From Caballeronia glebae (GTDB taxonomy: Bacteria > Pseudomonadota > Gammaproteobacteria > Burkholderiales > Burkholderiaceae): 64,000 nucleotides of DNA. The notes beneath the pieces are model-generated. The model made no database searches, had not been told where the DNA came from, and saw only the letters and a program-made list of their open reading frames with translations. Of this stretch, positions 34,440 to 45,585 are shown one piece after another. The stretch covers positions 1 to 64,000 of the forward strand of contig NZ_FCOJ02000027.1 in NCBI RefSeq assembly GCF_001545035.1, given 5' to 3'. Made by a program: the position numbers and the translations under genes. Position 1 is the first letter of the stretch. Every line of letters begins with the position of its first letter.

Positions 34440-37400
34440 ATGCTCCACATGTCACGGCGACAGTTCCTCAAGGTCTCTGCGAGCACGCTCGCCGGTTCGA
34501 GCCTGGCAGCACTGGGCTTCTCACCGGCGCCCGCGCTTGCCGAAGTCCGGCAATACAAACTGTCGCGCACCACAGAAACGCGCAACACCTGTCCGTACTG
34601 TTCGGTCGGGTGCGGCATCCTGATGTACGGCCTCGGCGACAATTCCAAGAACGCCAAGGCGAGCATCATCCACATCGAAGGCGACCCGGATCATCCGGTC
34701 AATCGCGGCACGCTTTGTCCGAAGGGCGCTTCGCTCATCGACTTCATTCATAGCCCGAGCCGGCTCACGTTCCCCGAGCATCGCGCGCCGGGGTCGAGCG
34801 AGTGGAAACGCGTCTCGTGGGAAGAGGCGCTCGACCGCATCGCCCAGCTATTGAAGGAAGATCGCGACGCGAACTTCGTCGAGATGACGCCCGATGGCAA
34901 GACGGTCAACCGATGGCTGACCTCGGGCTTTCTGGCGGCTTCGGCGGGCAGCAACGAGGTTGGCTATCTGACGCACAAGACGGTGCGCAGCTGGGGAATG
35001 CTCGCATTCGACAATCAGGCGCGTGTCTGACATGGCCCGACGGTGGCAGGTCTTGCCCCGACGTTTGGCCGTGGAGCGATGACGAACCATTGGGTCGACA
35101 TCAAGAACGCGGACGTGATTCTCGTGATGGGCGGCAATGCAGCCGAGGCGCATCCGTGCGGCTTCAAGTGGGTGACGGAGGCGAAGGCGCATCGGCGCGC
35201 GCGTCTCATCGTCGTGGACCCGCGCTTCACGCGCACGGCATCGGTCGCGGATTTCTACGCGCCGATTCGCACCGGCACGGACATCGCATTCCTGGGCGGC
35301 GTGATCAACTATCTGCTCGCGAACGACAAGATCCAGCACGAGTACGTGAAGAACTACACGGACATGTCGTTCATCGTGCGCGAGGATTTTTCGTTCAAGG
35401 ACGGCCTGTTCTCGGGCTATGACGCCGAGCATCGCAAGTACGACAAAACGAGCTGGGATTACGAGCGCGGCGACGACGGTTACGTGAAGACCGATCCGAC
35501 CTTGCAGCATCCGCGCTGCGTCTACAACCTGCTCAAGCAGCATTACGCCGCGTACACGCCGGAAATGGTGACGAAGGTCTGCGGTACGCCGACCGACAAG
35601 TTCCTGAAGGTCTGCGAAATGCTCGCGACGACCGCCGCGCCCAATCGCGCGGGCACGGTGCTCTATGCGCTTGGCTGGACGCATCACTCGGTCGGCGCGC
35701 AGATGATTCGCACGGGCGCGATGGTGCAGCTTCTGCTCGGCAATATCGGCATCGCGGGCGGCGGCATGAATGCGCTGCGCGGTCACTCGAACATCCAGGG
35801 TCTGACGGATCTCGGCCTGATGTCGAATCTGCTGCCCGGCTACATGACCTTGCCGATGGAAGGCGAGCAGGACTACGAGGAGTACATCAAGAAGCGTGCG
35901 GCGCAGCCGCTGCGGCCGAATCAGCTGAGCTACTGGAAGAACTATCGCGCGTTCTACGTGAGCTTCATGAAGTCGTGGTGGGGCGACAACGCGAGCGCCG
36001 ATAACAACTTCGGTTACGACATGCTGCCGAAGCTCGACAAGTCCTACGACATGCTGCAGGTTTTCGAGCTGATGGCGCAGGGCAAGATGAACGGATATAT
36101 CTGCCAGGGCTTCAATCCGCTTGCCGCGGCGCCGAACAAGGCGAAGATCGGGCTCGGTTTGTCGAAGCTGAAGTGGCTCGTCGTCATGGACCCGCTCGCC
36201 ACCGAAACGTCGGAGTTCTGGAAGAACCACGGCGAGTTCAACGACGTCGATTCATCGAAGATTCAGACCGAAGTGTTCCGCTTGCCGACGAGTTGCTTTG
36301 CGGAGGAGCGCGGCTCGCTCGTGAGTTCGTCGCGCGTCTTGCAATGGCACTGGCAGGGCACGACGCCGCCGGGCGAAGCGAAGAGCGATCTGGAGATCAT
36401 GTCGGGCTTGTGGCTGCGCATGAGAAAGGCTTATCAGGAAAAGGGCGGCAAGTATCCCGACCCGATCCTGAAAATGACGTGGCCGTATGCCGACCCGGAA
36501 AGCCCGACGCCCGAAGAGATCGCAATGGAGTTCAACGGCCGCGCGCTCGCCGATGTCACCGATCCGACCGATCAGACGAAAGTGCTCGCAAAACGCGGCG
36601 AGCAACTGGCGAGTTTCGCGCAGCTACGCGACGACGGCTCGACCGCGAGCGGCTGCTGGATTTTCTGCGGATCGTGGACGCAGGCAGGCAACCAGATGGG
36701 CCGGCGCGACAACTCGGACCCGACGGGCATCGGCCAGACGCTCGGCTGGGCGTGGGCGTGGCCGGCGAATCGGCGGGTGCTGTACAACCGCGCATCGTGC
36801 GACATGAACGGCAAGCCGTTCGATCCGTCGAGAAAGCTCATTGCATGGAACGGGCGCGCCTGGGCCGGCCCCGACGTTCCCGACTTCAAGGTCGACGACG
36901 CGCCGGACAAGGGCATGAGTCCGTTCATCATGAATCCGGAAGGCGTGGCGCGGTTCTTCGCACGCGACGGCATGAACGAAGGGCCGTTCCCCGCGCATTA
37001 CGAGCCCTTCGAAACGCCGCTCGGCTACAACCCGTTCTTCCCGGACAACAAGTCGGTGACGAGCAATCCGGCCGCGCGCGTGTTTCCCGACGATCGCGCC
37101 GCGTTCGGCACCGCCGACAAGTTCCCGGACACCGCGACCACGTACCGCCTCACCGAGCATTTCCACTACTGGACCAAGCACGCGCGGCTGAACGCGATCG
37201 TGCAGCCGCAGCAGTTCGTGGAGATCGGCGAGGAGCATGCGAAGGAAGTCGGAGTCGTCGCGGGGGAACGCGTGAAAGTGTCGAGCAATCGCGGGCATAT
37301 CGTCGCGGTGGCGCTCGTCACCAAACGCATCAAACCGTTGACCGTGGAAGGCAAGAAGGTGCATACCGTCGGCCTGCCGCTGCACTGGGGCTTCAAGGGC

Positions 37401-37508
37401 CTCGCGCAGCCGGGCTATCTCGTCAACACGCTCACGCCTTCCGTGGGCGACGGGAACTCGCAGACACCCGAGTTCAAGTCGTTCCTCGTGAAGGTCGAGA
37501 AGGCATAG
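34440..37508 (+). CDS. fdnG: Formate dehydrogenase-N alpha subunit, selenocysteine-containing
   Basis: 1022 residues if the UGA at 35028-35030 is read as selenocysteine 197. A twin-arginine signal (SRRQFLKVSAS) directs Tat export. A [4Fe-4S] site uses Cys 51, 54, 58 and 93; the context RVUHGPTVAGLAPTFGRGAM matches E. coli FdnG/FdoG around Sec196 and continues in the same frame without any shift. The Mo/W-bis-MGD enzyme oxidises formate in the periplasm and passes electrons through FdnH to heme b of FdnI and quinone. GAGGG precedes the ATG; an internal ATG three codons later is possible. It is followed 9 bases later by fdnH. Automated callers will split it at the UGA. Confidence 0.96.
35028..35068 (+). 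promoter_or_regulatory. Bacterial SECIS element at the Sec UGA of fdnG
   Basis: Directly after the UGA, GGCA (35045-35048) and TGCC (35054-35057) close a loop GGTCT (35049-35053), with further pairing possible outwards. The apical loop and its distance (~17 bases after the UGA) match the SelB-binding hairpin of E. coli fdhF and fdnG. It recruits SelB, encoded at 41607. Confidence 0.88.
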
Positions 37509-37517
37509 GGGGACGAG

Positions 37518-38462
37518 ATGGCTCTGCAATCGCTCGATATCAAGCGTATTTCCGCGACGACCGTGCCGCAGACACAGGTTCGCGAACCTGCGACGGGCGC
37601 GGTGGCGAAGCTCATCGACGTGTCGAAGTGCATCGGCTGCAAGGCGTGCCAGACGGCGTGCATGGAGTGGAACGACCTGCGCGACGACATCGGTCACACG
37701 ACCGGCGTCTACGACAATCCGCGCGACCTCACGGAGCATTCGTGGACGGTGATGCGTTTCACCGAATACGAGAATCCGAAGGGCGACCTCGAATGGCTGA
37801 TCCGCAAGGACGGCTGCATGCATTGCGAGGACCCGGGTTGCCTGAAGGCGTGTCCTTCGCCGGGTGCGATCGTGCAATACACGAACGGCATCGTGGATTT
37901 TCACGAGGAGAACTGCATCGGGTGCGGCTATTGCATCACCGGTTGCCCGTTCAATATTCCGCGGCTCTCGAAGGAAGATCATCGCGTATACAAATGCACG
38001 CTGTGTTCGGACCGCGTCGCGGTCGGACAGGAGCCCGCGTGCGTGAAGACGTGTCCGACCGGCGCGATCATGTTCGGCACCAAGGTCGACATGCAGGCGC
38101 AGGCGGCCGATCGCGTCGAGGATCTGAAGGAGCGCGGCTTCGCGAACGCGGGTCTGTACGATCCGGCGGGAGTGGGCGGCACGCACGTCATGTACGTGCT
38201 GCATCACGCGGATCAGCCGGAGTTGTATCACGGGCTCGCGAAAGACCCGCACATTAGCCCGCTCGTGTCGATATGGAAGGGCGTGACGAAACCGCTCGCG
38301 ATGGCGGGCATCGCGCTCGCGGCGCTCGCGGGCTTCTTCCACTACACGCGCATCGGGCCGAACGAAGTCAGCGAGGATGACGAACTGGAAGCGCATCGCG
38401 AAGCGGACGAGGTGCGGCGTCGCCGCGAAGGCGGACAGGAGGCGACAGATGAAACACGATAG
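37518..38462 (+). CDS. fdnH: Formate dehydrogenase-N iron-sulfur (beta) subunit
   Basis: 314 residues with four ferredoxin-type cysteine groups: [11 protein letters not shown] starting at residue 38, [13 protein letters not shown] near 98, [11 protein letters not shown] near 134, and [20 protein letters not shown] near 158, giving four [4Fe-4S] clusters. A C-terminal hydrophobic helix near 265 anchors it to the membrane facing the periplasm. It wires FdnG to FdnI. The C-terminal tail is charged ([16 protein letters not shown]) and its coding end overlaps the fdnI start by 14 bases. Confidence 0.95.
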   Translation: MALQSLDIKRISATTVPQTQVREPATGAVAKLIDVSKCIGCKACQTACMEWNDLRDDIGHTTGVYDNPRDLTEHSWTVMRFTEYENPKGDLEWLIRKDGCMHCEDPGCLKACPSPGAIVQYTNGIVDFHEENCIGCGYCITGCPFNIPRLSKEDHRVYKCTLCSDRVAVGQEPACVKTCPTGAIMFGTKVDMQAQAADRVEDLKERGFANAGLYDPAGVGGTHVMYVLHHADQPELYHGLAKDPHISPLVSIWKGVTKPLAMAGIALAALAGFFHYTRIGPNEVSEDDELEAHREADEVRRRREGGQEATDETR

Positions 38463-39099
38463 CGAATTGCGTGATGTGAAGGGCCATCGGCTGATCGTGC
38501 GATACACGCCGAACGAGCGCACGAATCATTGGATCACCGCGATCGCCTTCGTGCTGCTCGCGTTGTCCGGGCTCGCAATGTTCCATCCGTCGATGTCATG
38601 GCTCTACGCGATATTCGGCGGCGGGCAGTGGACGCGCATTCTGCATCCGTTCGTCGGCTGCGTGATGTTCGTCTCCTTCATGATTCTCGCGCTGCGCTTC
38701 TGGCATCACAACTATCTGGACGGGAACGACGTCCAGTGGATGAAGCAGATAAACGACGTGATCACGAATCGCGAAGATCGCTTGCCGGAGATAGGCAGAT
38801 ACAACGCCGGGCAGAAGATCCTGTTCTTCGTGATGGTGCTGTCTCTCGTGCTGCTGCTCCTGAGCGGCATTGTGATATGGCGCGCGTATTTCGCGTTCTA
38901 TTTTCCGATCACCGTGATTCGCATTGCATCGGTCGTGCATGCGGCGACGGCATTCGTGCTCATCGTATCGATCATCATGCATATCTATGCCGCGCTGTGG
39001 GTGAAGGGCTCGATCGGCGCGATGGTACGCGGAACCGTCACGTATGGATGGGCGAGGAAGCATCATCCGCGGTGGTTCAGAGAGACTATCGGGAAGTAG
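38449..39099 (+). CDS. fdnI: Formate dehydrogenase-N cytochrome b (gamma) subunit
   Basis: 216 residues with four hydrophobic segments and histidines ([11 protein letters not shown] near 25, [11 protein letters not shown] near 66, [10 protein letters not shown] near 165, [10 protein letters not shown] near 178) suited to bind two b-type hemes. It passes electrons from FdnH to quinone across the inner membrane. CAGGAGG precedes the ATG at 38449, inside the end of fdnH, so translation is coupled. The region to fdhE (39100-39202) is 103 bases and holds no gene. Confidence 0.93.
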   Translation: MKHDSELRDVKGHRLIVRYTPNERTNHWITAIAFVLLALSGLAMFHPSMSWLYAIFGGGQWTRILHPFVGCVMFVSFMILALRFWHHNYLDGNDVQWMKQINDVITNREDRLPEIGRYNAGQKILFFVMVLSLVLLLLSGIVIWRAYFAFYFPITVIRIASVVHAATAFVLIVSIIMHIYAALWVKGSIGAMVRGTVTYGWARKHHPRWFRETIGK

Positions 39100-39202
39100 A
39101 AATCCGTCGCGACGTTGGGCCAATAAGTGCGGGGTGCGGTCCAGGTCATATCGAATTTGCTGATATGCTCGGTCGACCGCTTTCCCCGCGAGGAAACCTT
39201 CC

Positions 39203-40177
39203 GTGGTCCAACGTATAGTCGAAGCCGAGAGCATCGAATCGCTCGATCCCTCGGCCATTCCGCGTTTGCGCATGCCGGAACGCGCGACGATATTCGCCGC
39301 GCGCGCCGCGCGTCTTTTGCAGCTTGCGCAGGCGAGCAATCCCATCTCCGGTTATCTGCGCCTGATGGCCGCGCTCGCCGACGCACAGCAGCGCGCGCTC
39401 GCCCGTTTCAATGCGCCGATGCCCTCGCGCGCATCGATCGAGCTGAACCAGCGTCATTCGATGCCGATCGTTCCCGCGCTCACCGACGATCGCGATCCCG
39501 CGTGGCGCGATGTGCTTTTCATGCTGCTCGACAGCATCGAAGCAGACGGCGCGCTGACGCCTCCGCTCGTGCAACTCATCGCTCGCCTGCGCGCGCTCGA
39601 CGCCGCCGCGCTCGACGCGCAAGCCGATGCGATCCTCGCGCTGCGCTTCGCCGAGATTGATCCGGCCGCCGCGCCCTTCGTCGCGGCCGCGCTGCAAGTC
39701 ATGTGGACCGATCTCGCAAGCCGCATCGACATGAAGGACGTGCCCTACCTCGACACGCCCGGCGTCTGTCCCGTATGCGGCTCGGTGCCGGTCGCGAGCA
39801 TCGTGCGCGTGGGCGGAGCTTACGAAGGCTATCGCTACGCGCAATGCGGGCTATGTGCGACGGAACTCCACGTGGTCCGCGCGAAATGCACGAACTGCGA
39901 TTCGACCAAAGGCATCGCGTATCACGTGATGGGCGCGGGCGACGAACCCGAGGACGAAAAGACCGCGAAGGCGAGAAGCGCGCCGCTCAAGGCGGAATCG
40001 TGCGATGAATGCGGCACGTATCGCAAGATCGGCTATCAGGAGAAAGCCTACGACTTCGAGCCTTATGCCGACGATCTCGCGAGCCTCACGCTCGATCTGC
40101 TGATGGGCGAGGCGGGTTTTCGGCGCGCGGCGCCGCATCCGTGGCTGTGGCCCGAACAACCGGAAGACGATCGATGA
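39203..40177 (+). CDS. fdhE: FdhE formate dehydrogenase accessory protein
   Basis: A 324-residue cytoplasmic zinc/iron-binding chaperone for formate dehydrogenases. It starts with GTG, with GAGGA upstream. The C-terminal rubredoxin-like cysteine motifs are present: CPVCGS near residue 190, CGLC and CTNC near 215-235, and CDECGTYRK near 272. FdhE is thought to act before Tat export of FdnG, which explains its place in the cluster. Its TGA overlaps the selA start (ATGA). Confidence 0.92.
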   Translation: MVQRIVEAESIESLDPSAIPRLRMPERATIFAARAARLLQLAQASNPISGYLRLMAALADAQQRALARFNAPMPSRASIELNQRHSMPIVPALTDDRDPAWRDVLFMLLDSIEADGALTPPLVQLIARLRALDAAALDAQADAILALRFAEIDPAAAPFVAAALQVMWTDLASRIDMKDVPYLDTPGVCPVCGSVPVASIVRVGGAYEGYRYAQCGLCATELHVVRAKCTNCDSTKGIAYHVMGAGDEPEDEKTAKARSAPLKAESCDECGTYRKIGYQEKAYDFEPYADDLASLTLDLLMGEAGFRRAAPHPWLWPEQPEDDR

Positions 40178-41610
40178 GCGACGTCACAGGCGGCGACGGC
40201 AGCGCACTGCGCGCATTGATGGCGCGTGTGCCATCGGTCGAGCGCGTGCTGGCGTCGGCGGAATTCGAGGCGGTGATCGCCGCATACGGCCGCACGCAGG
40301 CGCTCGCCGCATTGCGCGCGACGCTCGATGCGTGGCGCGGCGACGCCCAGGCGGGCCGCGCATCCGTCGACGCGCTGAGCGATTCGCAGCTCGCGCTCGC
40401 GGTGGACGCGCGACTCGCGAAGCGCGCGCGCAGCAACGTGCGCAGCGTCTTCAATCTCACGGGCACGGTGTTGCATACGAATCTCGGCCGCGCGCTCCTG
40501 CCCGATGAAGCGGTGCGCGCGGTGGCCGAGGTTCTCACGCGTCCGGCGAACCTCGAATTCGATCTCGATACCGGCGCGCGCGGCGATCGCGACGATCTCA
40601 TCAACGGCCTGATCTGCGAGCTGACGGGCGGCGAGGCCGCGACCGTCGTCAACAACAACGCGGCGGCCGTGTTGCTGACGCTTTCCGCGCTCGCATCGCG
40701 CAAGGAAGTGATCGTGTCGCGCGGCGAGCTTGTCGAGATCGGCGGCGCGTTTCGCATTCCCGACATCATGAGCCGCGCGGGCGCGAAGCTGCGCGAGGTC
40801 GGCACGACGAATCGCACGCATCTGAAAGACTACGACGAAGCGATCAACGCGAAGACCGCGCTTCTCATGAAGGTTCATTGCAGCAACTACGCGCTGAGCG
40901 GCTTCACCAAGGAAGTGACGCTCGCGGAACTCGCGCCGCTCGCGAAAGCGCGCGGACTGCCGGTCGCGGTGGATCTGGGCAGCGGCACGCTCGTCGATCT
41001 CGCGCAATGGGGCTTGCCACGCGAGGCGACCGTGCGCGAAACGGTCGCGGCGGGCGCGGACGTCGTCACATTCAGCGGCGACAAGCTGTTGGGCGGGCCG
41101 CAAGCGGGGCTGATCGTCGGGCGCGCGGATCTCATCGCGAAGATCAAGAAGCATCCGCTCAAGCGCGCGCTGCGCGTCGGCAAGCTGACGCTCGCGGCGC
41201 TCGAAGCGGTGCTGCGTCTTTATCGCGCGCCTGAAACGCTGACCGAACGTCTCACGACATTGCGCCTGCTCACGCGTCCCGCCGACGCAATGCGCCTCGC
41301 CGCCGAACGCATCGAGCCTGTGTTGCAACGCATGATCGGCGATGCCTTCACGGTCAGCGCCGAGCCGATGTTCAGCCAGATCGGCAGCGGCGCATTGCCC
41401 GTCGACGTGCTGCCGAGCTACGGCCTCGCGGTGCGCCTCGCGAGCGGCAAGCGGCCGGGCGGACAACTGAATCGCATCGAGAAGCGCCTGCGCGACTTGC
41501 CGCGGCCGGTGCTCGGGCGCATCGCGGACGGCGCGTTGCGTCTCGATCTGCGCTGTCTTGAAGAAGCCGATGAAGCGGCGTTCATCGCGCAACTGGACGC
41601 ACGCGAATGA
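40174..41610 (+). CDS. selA: L-seryl-tRNA(Sec) selenium transferase
   Basis: A 478-residue PLP enzyme that converts Ser-tRNA(Sec) to Sec-tRNA(Sec) using selenophosphate. Family blocks: [19 protein letters not shown] near residue 92, the PLP loop [10 protein letters not shown] near 157, and [13 protein letters not shown] with the PLP-binding lysine at residue 304 (E. coli Lys295). It overlaps fdhE and selB by 4 bases each. The length is normal. Selenophosphate must come from a selD gene outside the window. Confidence 0.96.
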   Translation: MSDVTGGDGSALRALMARVPSVERVLASAEFEAVIAAYGRTQALAALRATLDAWRGDAQAGRASVDALSDSQLALAVDARLAKRARSNVRSVFNLTGTVLHTNLGRALLPDEAVRAVAEVLTRPANLEFDLDTGARGDRDDLINGLICELTGGEAATVVNNNAAAVLLTLSALASRKEVIVSRGELVEIGGAFRIPDIMSRAGAKLREVGTTNRTHLKDYDEAINAKTALLMKVHCSNYALSGFTKEVTLAELAPLAKARGLPVAVDLGSGTLVDLAQWGLPREATVRETVAAGADVVTFSGDKLLGGPQAGLIVGRADLIAKIKKHPLKRALRVGKLTLAALEAVLRLYRAPETLTERLTTLRLLTRPADAMRLAAERIEPVLQRMIGDAFTVSAEPMFSQIGSGALPVDVLPSYGLAVRLASGKRPGGQLNRIEKRLRDLPRPVLGRIADGALRLDLRCLEEADEAAFIAQLDARE

Positions 41611-43526
41611 TCGTCGGCACGGCGGGGCATATCGATCATGGCAAGACCACGCTCGTGCGCGCGCTCTCGGGCGTGGACACCGACCGGCTGAAGGAAGAGA
41701 AGGCGCGCGGCATATCGATCGAACTCGGCTATGCATACGTGCCGTTGAACGACGGCGGCGTGCTCGGTTTCATCGACGTGCCCGGACACGAGAAACTCGT
41801 GCACACCATGACGGCGGGCGCGTGCGGCATCGACTTCGCGTTGCTGGTGATCGCCGCCGACGACGGCGTGATGCCTCAGACGCGTGAACATCTCGCGATC
41901 CTCGAACTGCTCGGCGTGACGCGCGGCGCGGTCGCGGTGACGAAGTGCGATCGCGTGGACGCATCGCGCGTGCGCGACGTGCACGCCGAAATCGCGGCGT
42001 TGCTCGCGCGCAGCCCGTTACGCGATGCGCCCCTGTTCGACACCGATGCGACAAAGCACGACGACGCGGGCGTCGCTTCGTTGCAAGCGCATCTTCACGA
42101 TGCCGCCGCTCACTGGCACACGCGCCGCGATGACGGTTTTTTCCGGCTCGCGGTCGACCGCGTATTCACGTTGACGGGGCAGGGCACGATTGCGACGGGC
42201 ACGGTGTTCGCGGGCCGCGCGAACGTTGGCGACATGCTCGCGCTCGCGCCGCGTGAACCGTGCGGCGAGCCCGTGCGCGTGCGCAGCATTCACGCGCAGA
42301 ATCGCGCCGCGCAGACGGGCCGCGCGGGCGAGCGCTGCGCGCTCAATCTCGCGGGCGTCGACAAGAACGCGCTCGCACGCGGCGACTGGATCGTCGATAC
42401 GCGCCTCGCGCGGGCGTCCGAGCGAATCGATGTCGAACTGAGCTTGCTGGCGGATGCGCAACTCACGCTCACGCACTGGGCGCCTCTGCATGTGCATCTC
42501 GGCACGACGCATCGCGTCGCGCACGTCGCGCTGCTCGAAGCGGACACGCTCGCTTCGGGGCACGCGGCGCGCGTGCAACTCGTCTTCGATCAACCCGTTT
42601 GCGCGCTGCCCGGCGACCGTTTCATCGTGCGCAATGCGCAAGCGAACCGCACGGTGGGCGGCGGACGCGTGCTCGATCCATTCGCGCCCGCGCGCAAGCG
42701 CCGCACGCCGAAACGCCGCGCGTGGCTCGATGCGCTCGCCGCGATGCTGGACATCGGCCGCATCGACGCGCTTTTCGAAGAGGCGCCATACGGCTTGCCG
42801 CGCGCGCTGATCGAGCATCTGAGCGGCATGCCGACGGCTTCGATCGCCTTGCCCGGCGATGTCCGCACCGTCGCGCTGCACGACGATGCATTGCTAATCG
42901 CGGCATCGCACTGGAATGCGTTGAACGCGCGCCTCGTCGATGCGCTCGCCGCGTTCCACGAACGTTTCCCCGATGAACAAGGCCCCGACGCCGCACGGTT
43001 GCGCCGCATGGCCGCGCCGCTCGCGCCGGATGCGCTGTGGCGCGCGCTCGTCGATGACGCGGTGACGAGCGGATCGATCGCGAAGAGCGGGCCGTGGCTG
43101 CATCTGCCATCGCACACGGTGACGCTCGACGCCAACGAGGAAGCGCTCGCGCGCGCTGTGCTCGCATCGCTGGACGAGGGGCGCTTCGATCCGCCGTGGG
43201 TGCGCGATCTCGCGAAGGCGCACGGCGTCGGCGAGGACGAAATGCGCAGGCTCCTCAAAAAGCTCGCGCGCCGCGGCGACGTCTATCAGGTCGTGCGCGA
43301 CTTGTTCTATGGCCGGGCGTCGATCGGCGCATTGGCGCAACTTGTCGCGCAAGCGGCGCAAACACAAGACGGGGCGGTCGGCGCGGGCGCTTTCCGCGAT
43401 GCGAGTGCGCTGGGCCGCAAGCGCGCGATACAGATTTTGGAGTTCTTCGACCGGGTTGGGTACACTCGATTCCACCGCGACCTGCATCTGTTGCGCGCCG
43501 ACAGCCGCTGGCACGAGTCCGTCTGA
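41607..43526 (+). CDS. selB: Selenocysteine-specific translation elongation factor
   Basis: 639 residues. An N-terminal EF-Tu-like GTPase (G1 [12 protein letters not shown] at 4-15, G3 [10 protein letters not shown] near 54, G4 TKCDRVD near 111), beta-barrel domains II/III, and C-terminal winged helices (~380-639) that bind the SECIS hairpin. It delivers Sec-tRNA(Sec) to the UGA of fdnG upstream. It overlaps selA by 4 bases, so fdhE, selA and selB are translationally coupled. Confidence 0.95.
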   Translation: MIVGTAGHIDHGKTTLVRALSGVDTDRLKEEKARGISIELGYAYVPLNDGGVLGFIDVPGHEKLVHTMTAGACGIDFALLVIAADDGVMPQTREHLAILELLGVTRGAVAVTKCDRVDASRVRDVHAEIAALLARSPLRDAPLFDTDATKHDDAGVASLQAHLHDAAAHWHTRRDDGFFRLAVDRVFTLTGQGTIATGTVFAGRANVGDMLALAPREPCGEPVRVRSIHAQNRAAQTGRAGERCALNLAGVDKNALARGDWIVDTRLARASERIDVELSLLADAQLTLTHWAPLHVHLGTTHRVAHVALLEADTLASGHAARVQLVFDQPVCALPGDRFIVRNAQANRTVGGGRVLDPFAPARKRRTPKRRAWLDALAAMLDIGRIDALFEEAPYGLPRALIEHLSGMPTASIALPGDVRTVALHDDALLIAASHWNALNARLVDALAAFHERFPDEQGPDAARLRRMAAPLAPDALWRALVDDAVTSGSIAKSGPWLHLPSHTVTLDANEEALARAVLASLDEGRFDPPWVRDLAKAHGVGEDEMRRLLKKLARRGDVYQVVRDLFYGRASIGALAQLVAQAAQTQDGAVGAGAFRDASALGRKRAIQILEFFDRVGYTRFHRDLHLLRADSRWHESV

Positions 43527-43565
43527 CGATTGCGCGCTTTCGCGCACTCGCCTGTCGATCACACG

Positions 43566-45569
43566 ATGGAGCATGCCTACTTCAAGCTGCTGCACCTCTT
43601 GTCGGGCCACCCCGAGTGGGCGCTCGCGGTCGTGCTGCTTGCGTCGTTTCTCGAATCGGTCGCTTTCATCGGCACGTTCGTGCCGGGCAGCACCGCGATG
43701 TTCATCGCGGGCGCGCTCGTCGGCGCGGGCGCGCTGAATCTCGGCTGGGTATTCGTCTGCGCGATCGCGGGCGCCATCGCGGGTGATGCCGCGAGCTTCT
43801 GGTTCGGTCAGCACTACGCGGACCGGATCGCGCAGATGTGGCCGTTTCGCGCGCATCCGGGCGCGCTCGCCGCCGGCAAGAAGTATTTCGATGCGCATGG
43901 CGCGAAGAGCGTCGTGCTCGCGCGCTTCGTCGCGCCGATGCGCGCGGTCGTGCCGGTCGTCGCGGGCGTCACGGGCATGACGCCGGCGCGCTTTCTCGTC
44001 GTCAATATTCTGAGCGCGCTCATCTGGGCGCCGACGCACATTCTGCCGGGCGTCGTGTTCGGCGCGTCGATCGAGCTGGCGGGCGCGGTGTCGATCCGGC
44101 TCGTCGTGATCCTGATTCTCGTCGCGGCGCTCGCCTGGATCGTCTTCAATCTCGCGCGCGTGGTCGTCTCGCACGCGATGCGCTGGACCATCGCGTCGCG
44201 CGACGCATTGCTCTCCTGGGCGCAAAAGGGCAGCGGCCTGGCCGCGCGCCTCGTGTCGCGCGCGCTCGATCCCGGCAATCCCGCGACCGGCCTCATCGTG
44301 ATGATTTCGGTGCTGCTGCTCGCCTCCGCGATTCTCTTCTTCTCGGTGCTCGCGAACGTGGCGCGCGGCGCGTCGATCGTGCAGGTGGACGTGTCGATCT
44401 ACCGGCTTCTGCAATCGTTTCGCTCGACCTGGACCGATTCGATCCTCGATGTCGCCTCGACGCTCGGCAGCACGCAAACGCTGCTCGCGCTCGGCGCGAC
44501 GGTCATCGTGTGGATGAGCTTCGAGCGGCGCTGGCGCACGGTCACGTACTGGGTCGTCGCCGTGGCGTTTTCGCAGTTGCTCGTCGCGGCGATCCGCTTC
44601 ACCGCGCACGAGCCGATCCTCGTTTCCTTCGCGCCGACGCAGCATCGCTTCCCGAATAGCGACGTCGCGGCGACCGTCGTGATCTACGGCTTTCTCGCCT
44701 TCCTGCTTCTGAGGCGCGTGGGCATCCTGACCGGCGTGTTCATCGCGACGGCGACCTCGGCCATTGTCACGGCGGTCGGTCTCGCGGGGCTGTATTTCGG
44801 CCGCTTCACCATTTCGGACGCGCTCGGCGGCGCGGCGCTCGCCGCCGTGTGGGTTTTTCTGATCGCGCTCACGGCCGTGTGGCGCAATCCTGCCAGGCCG
44901 CCGCCGCGGCCGCTCATGCCGGTCGTCGTGCTCGCCGTGATCTGCGCGAGCGTCGCGCTGCAAATGAGCGACGAAACGGAGGCGCACAGCGTCGTGCCAT
45001 CGACCATCGTCATCACGCCGATTCAATGGACCGATTCGGTGTGGCGCACGTTTTCCTGCTACCGCTCAAGTATGGAAGGCGACCGGCGCGAACCGATCAC
45101 GGTGCAGTGGGCCGCGACGCCCGAGCAGATTCGCGCGCTGCTGGCGTCGCGCGGCTGGACGGAGGTGTCGCATGTCAGCCTGAAAAGCGTGATGTCGGTG
45201 GTGTTGCCGAATGCGCCCGCGATCGCGCTGCCCGCGCTGCCGCGCCTGAACAACGGCGAGCCGTCGAAACTCGTGTTCGCGCGCTCGATACGCGGCGCCG
45301 ACGAGCGCGACGTGCTGCGCTTCTGGCCGACGCATTACGAGGTGCGCCAGGGCGCGGGCGCGTCGCCTGCGCCGATCTGGCTCGGCTCGGTCGTGCACGA
45401 GCGCCTGCAGCGTCCGGCGTGGCCGTTCAACGTGCTGAGACCGGACCGGCGCGTCGACCCGATGGCGTTCGATCATGGCGAGGGGACGCCGTGGCGCGGC
45501 ATCGAAATTGCGAGTAGCGCGGGATGTGGAAGCGTGCCGGTGATGCTCGTCGAGTCGAGGTCCGAATGA
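43566..45569 (+). CDS. DedA/VTT-PAP2-LssY fusion membrane protein
   Basis: A 667-residue inner-membrane protein with three parts. Residues 1-200 are a DedA/VTT domain (ASFLESVAFIGTFVPGSTAM; GDAASFWFGQHYAD; RFVAPMRAVVPVVAGVTGM). Residues ~235-450 are a PAP2-like six-helix region. Residues ~460-667 are a periplasmic LssY-type C-terminal domain. The PAP2 signature residues are degraded: PSGH reads PNSD and the third-motif histidine is Ser (GRFTISDALGG). So phosphatase activity is doubtful. VTT proteins move phospholipids or undecaprenyl phosphate across the membrane. It lies 39 bases after selB, yet no link to selenium metabolism is evident. Confidence 0.88.
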   Translation: MEHAYFKLLHLLSGHPEWALAVVLLASFLESVAFIGTFVPGSTAMFIAGALVGAGALNLGWVFVCAIAGAIAGDAASFWFGQHYADRIAQMWPFRAHPGALAAGKKYFDAHGAKSVVLARFVAPMRAVVPVVAGVTGMTPARFLVVNILSALIWAPTHILPGVVFGASIELAGAVSIRLVVILILVAALAWIVFNLARVVVSHAMRWTIASRDALLSWAQKGSGLAARLVSRALDPGNPATGLIVMISVLLLASAILFFSVLANVARGASIVQVDVSIYRLLQSFRSTWTDSILDVASTLGSTQTLLALGATVIVWMSFERRWRTVTYWVVAVAFSQLLVAAIRFTAHEPILVSFAPTQHRFPNSDVAATVVIYGFLAFLLLRRVGILTGVFIATATSAIVTAVGLAGLYFGRFTISDALGGAALAAVWVFLIALTAVWRNPARPPPRPLMPVVVLAVICASVALQMSDETEAHSVVPSTIVITPIQWTDSVWRTFSCYRSSMEGDRREPITVQWAATPEQIRALLASRGWTEVSHVSLKSVMSVVLPNAPAIALPALPRLNNGEPSKLVFARSIRGADERDVLRFWPTHYEVRQGAGASPAPIWLGSVVHERLQRPAWPFNVLRPDRRVDPMAFDHGEGTPWRGIEIASSAGCGSVPVMLVESRSE

Positions 45570-45585
45570 CGTTTCGAGGTGCCGA

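Noticed and set aside
34440..35030. fdnG as a truncated or split pseudogene
   Set aside because: The stop is a UGA in the exact selenocysteine context, the frame continues unchanged, a SECIS hairpin follows, and selA, selB and selC are present.
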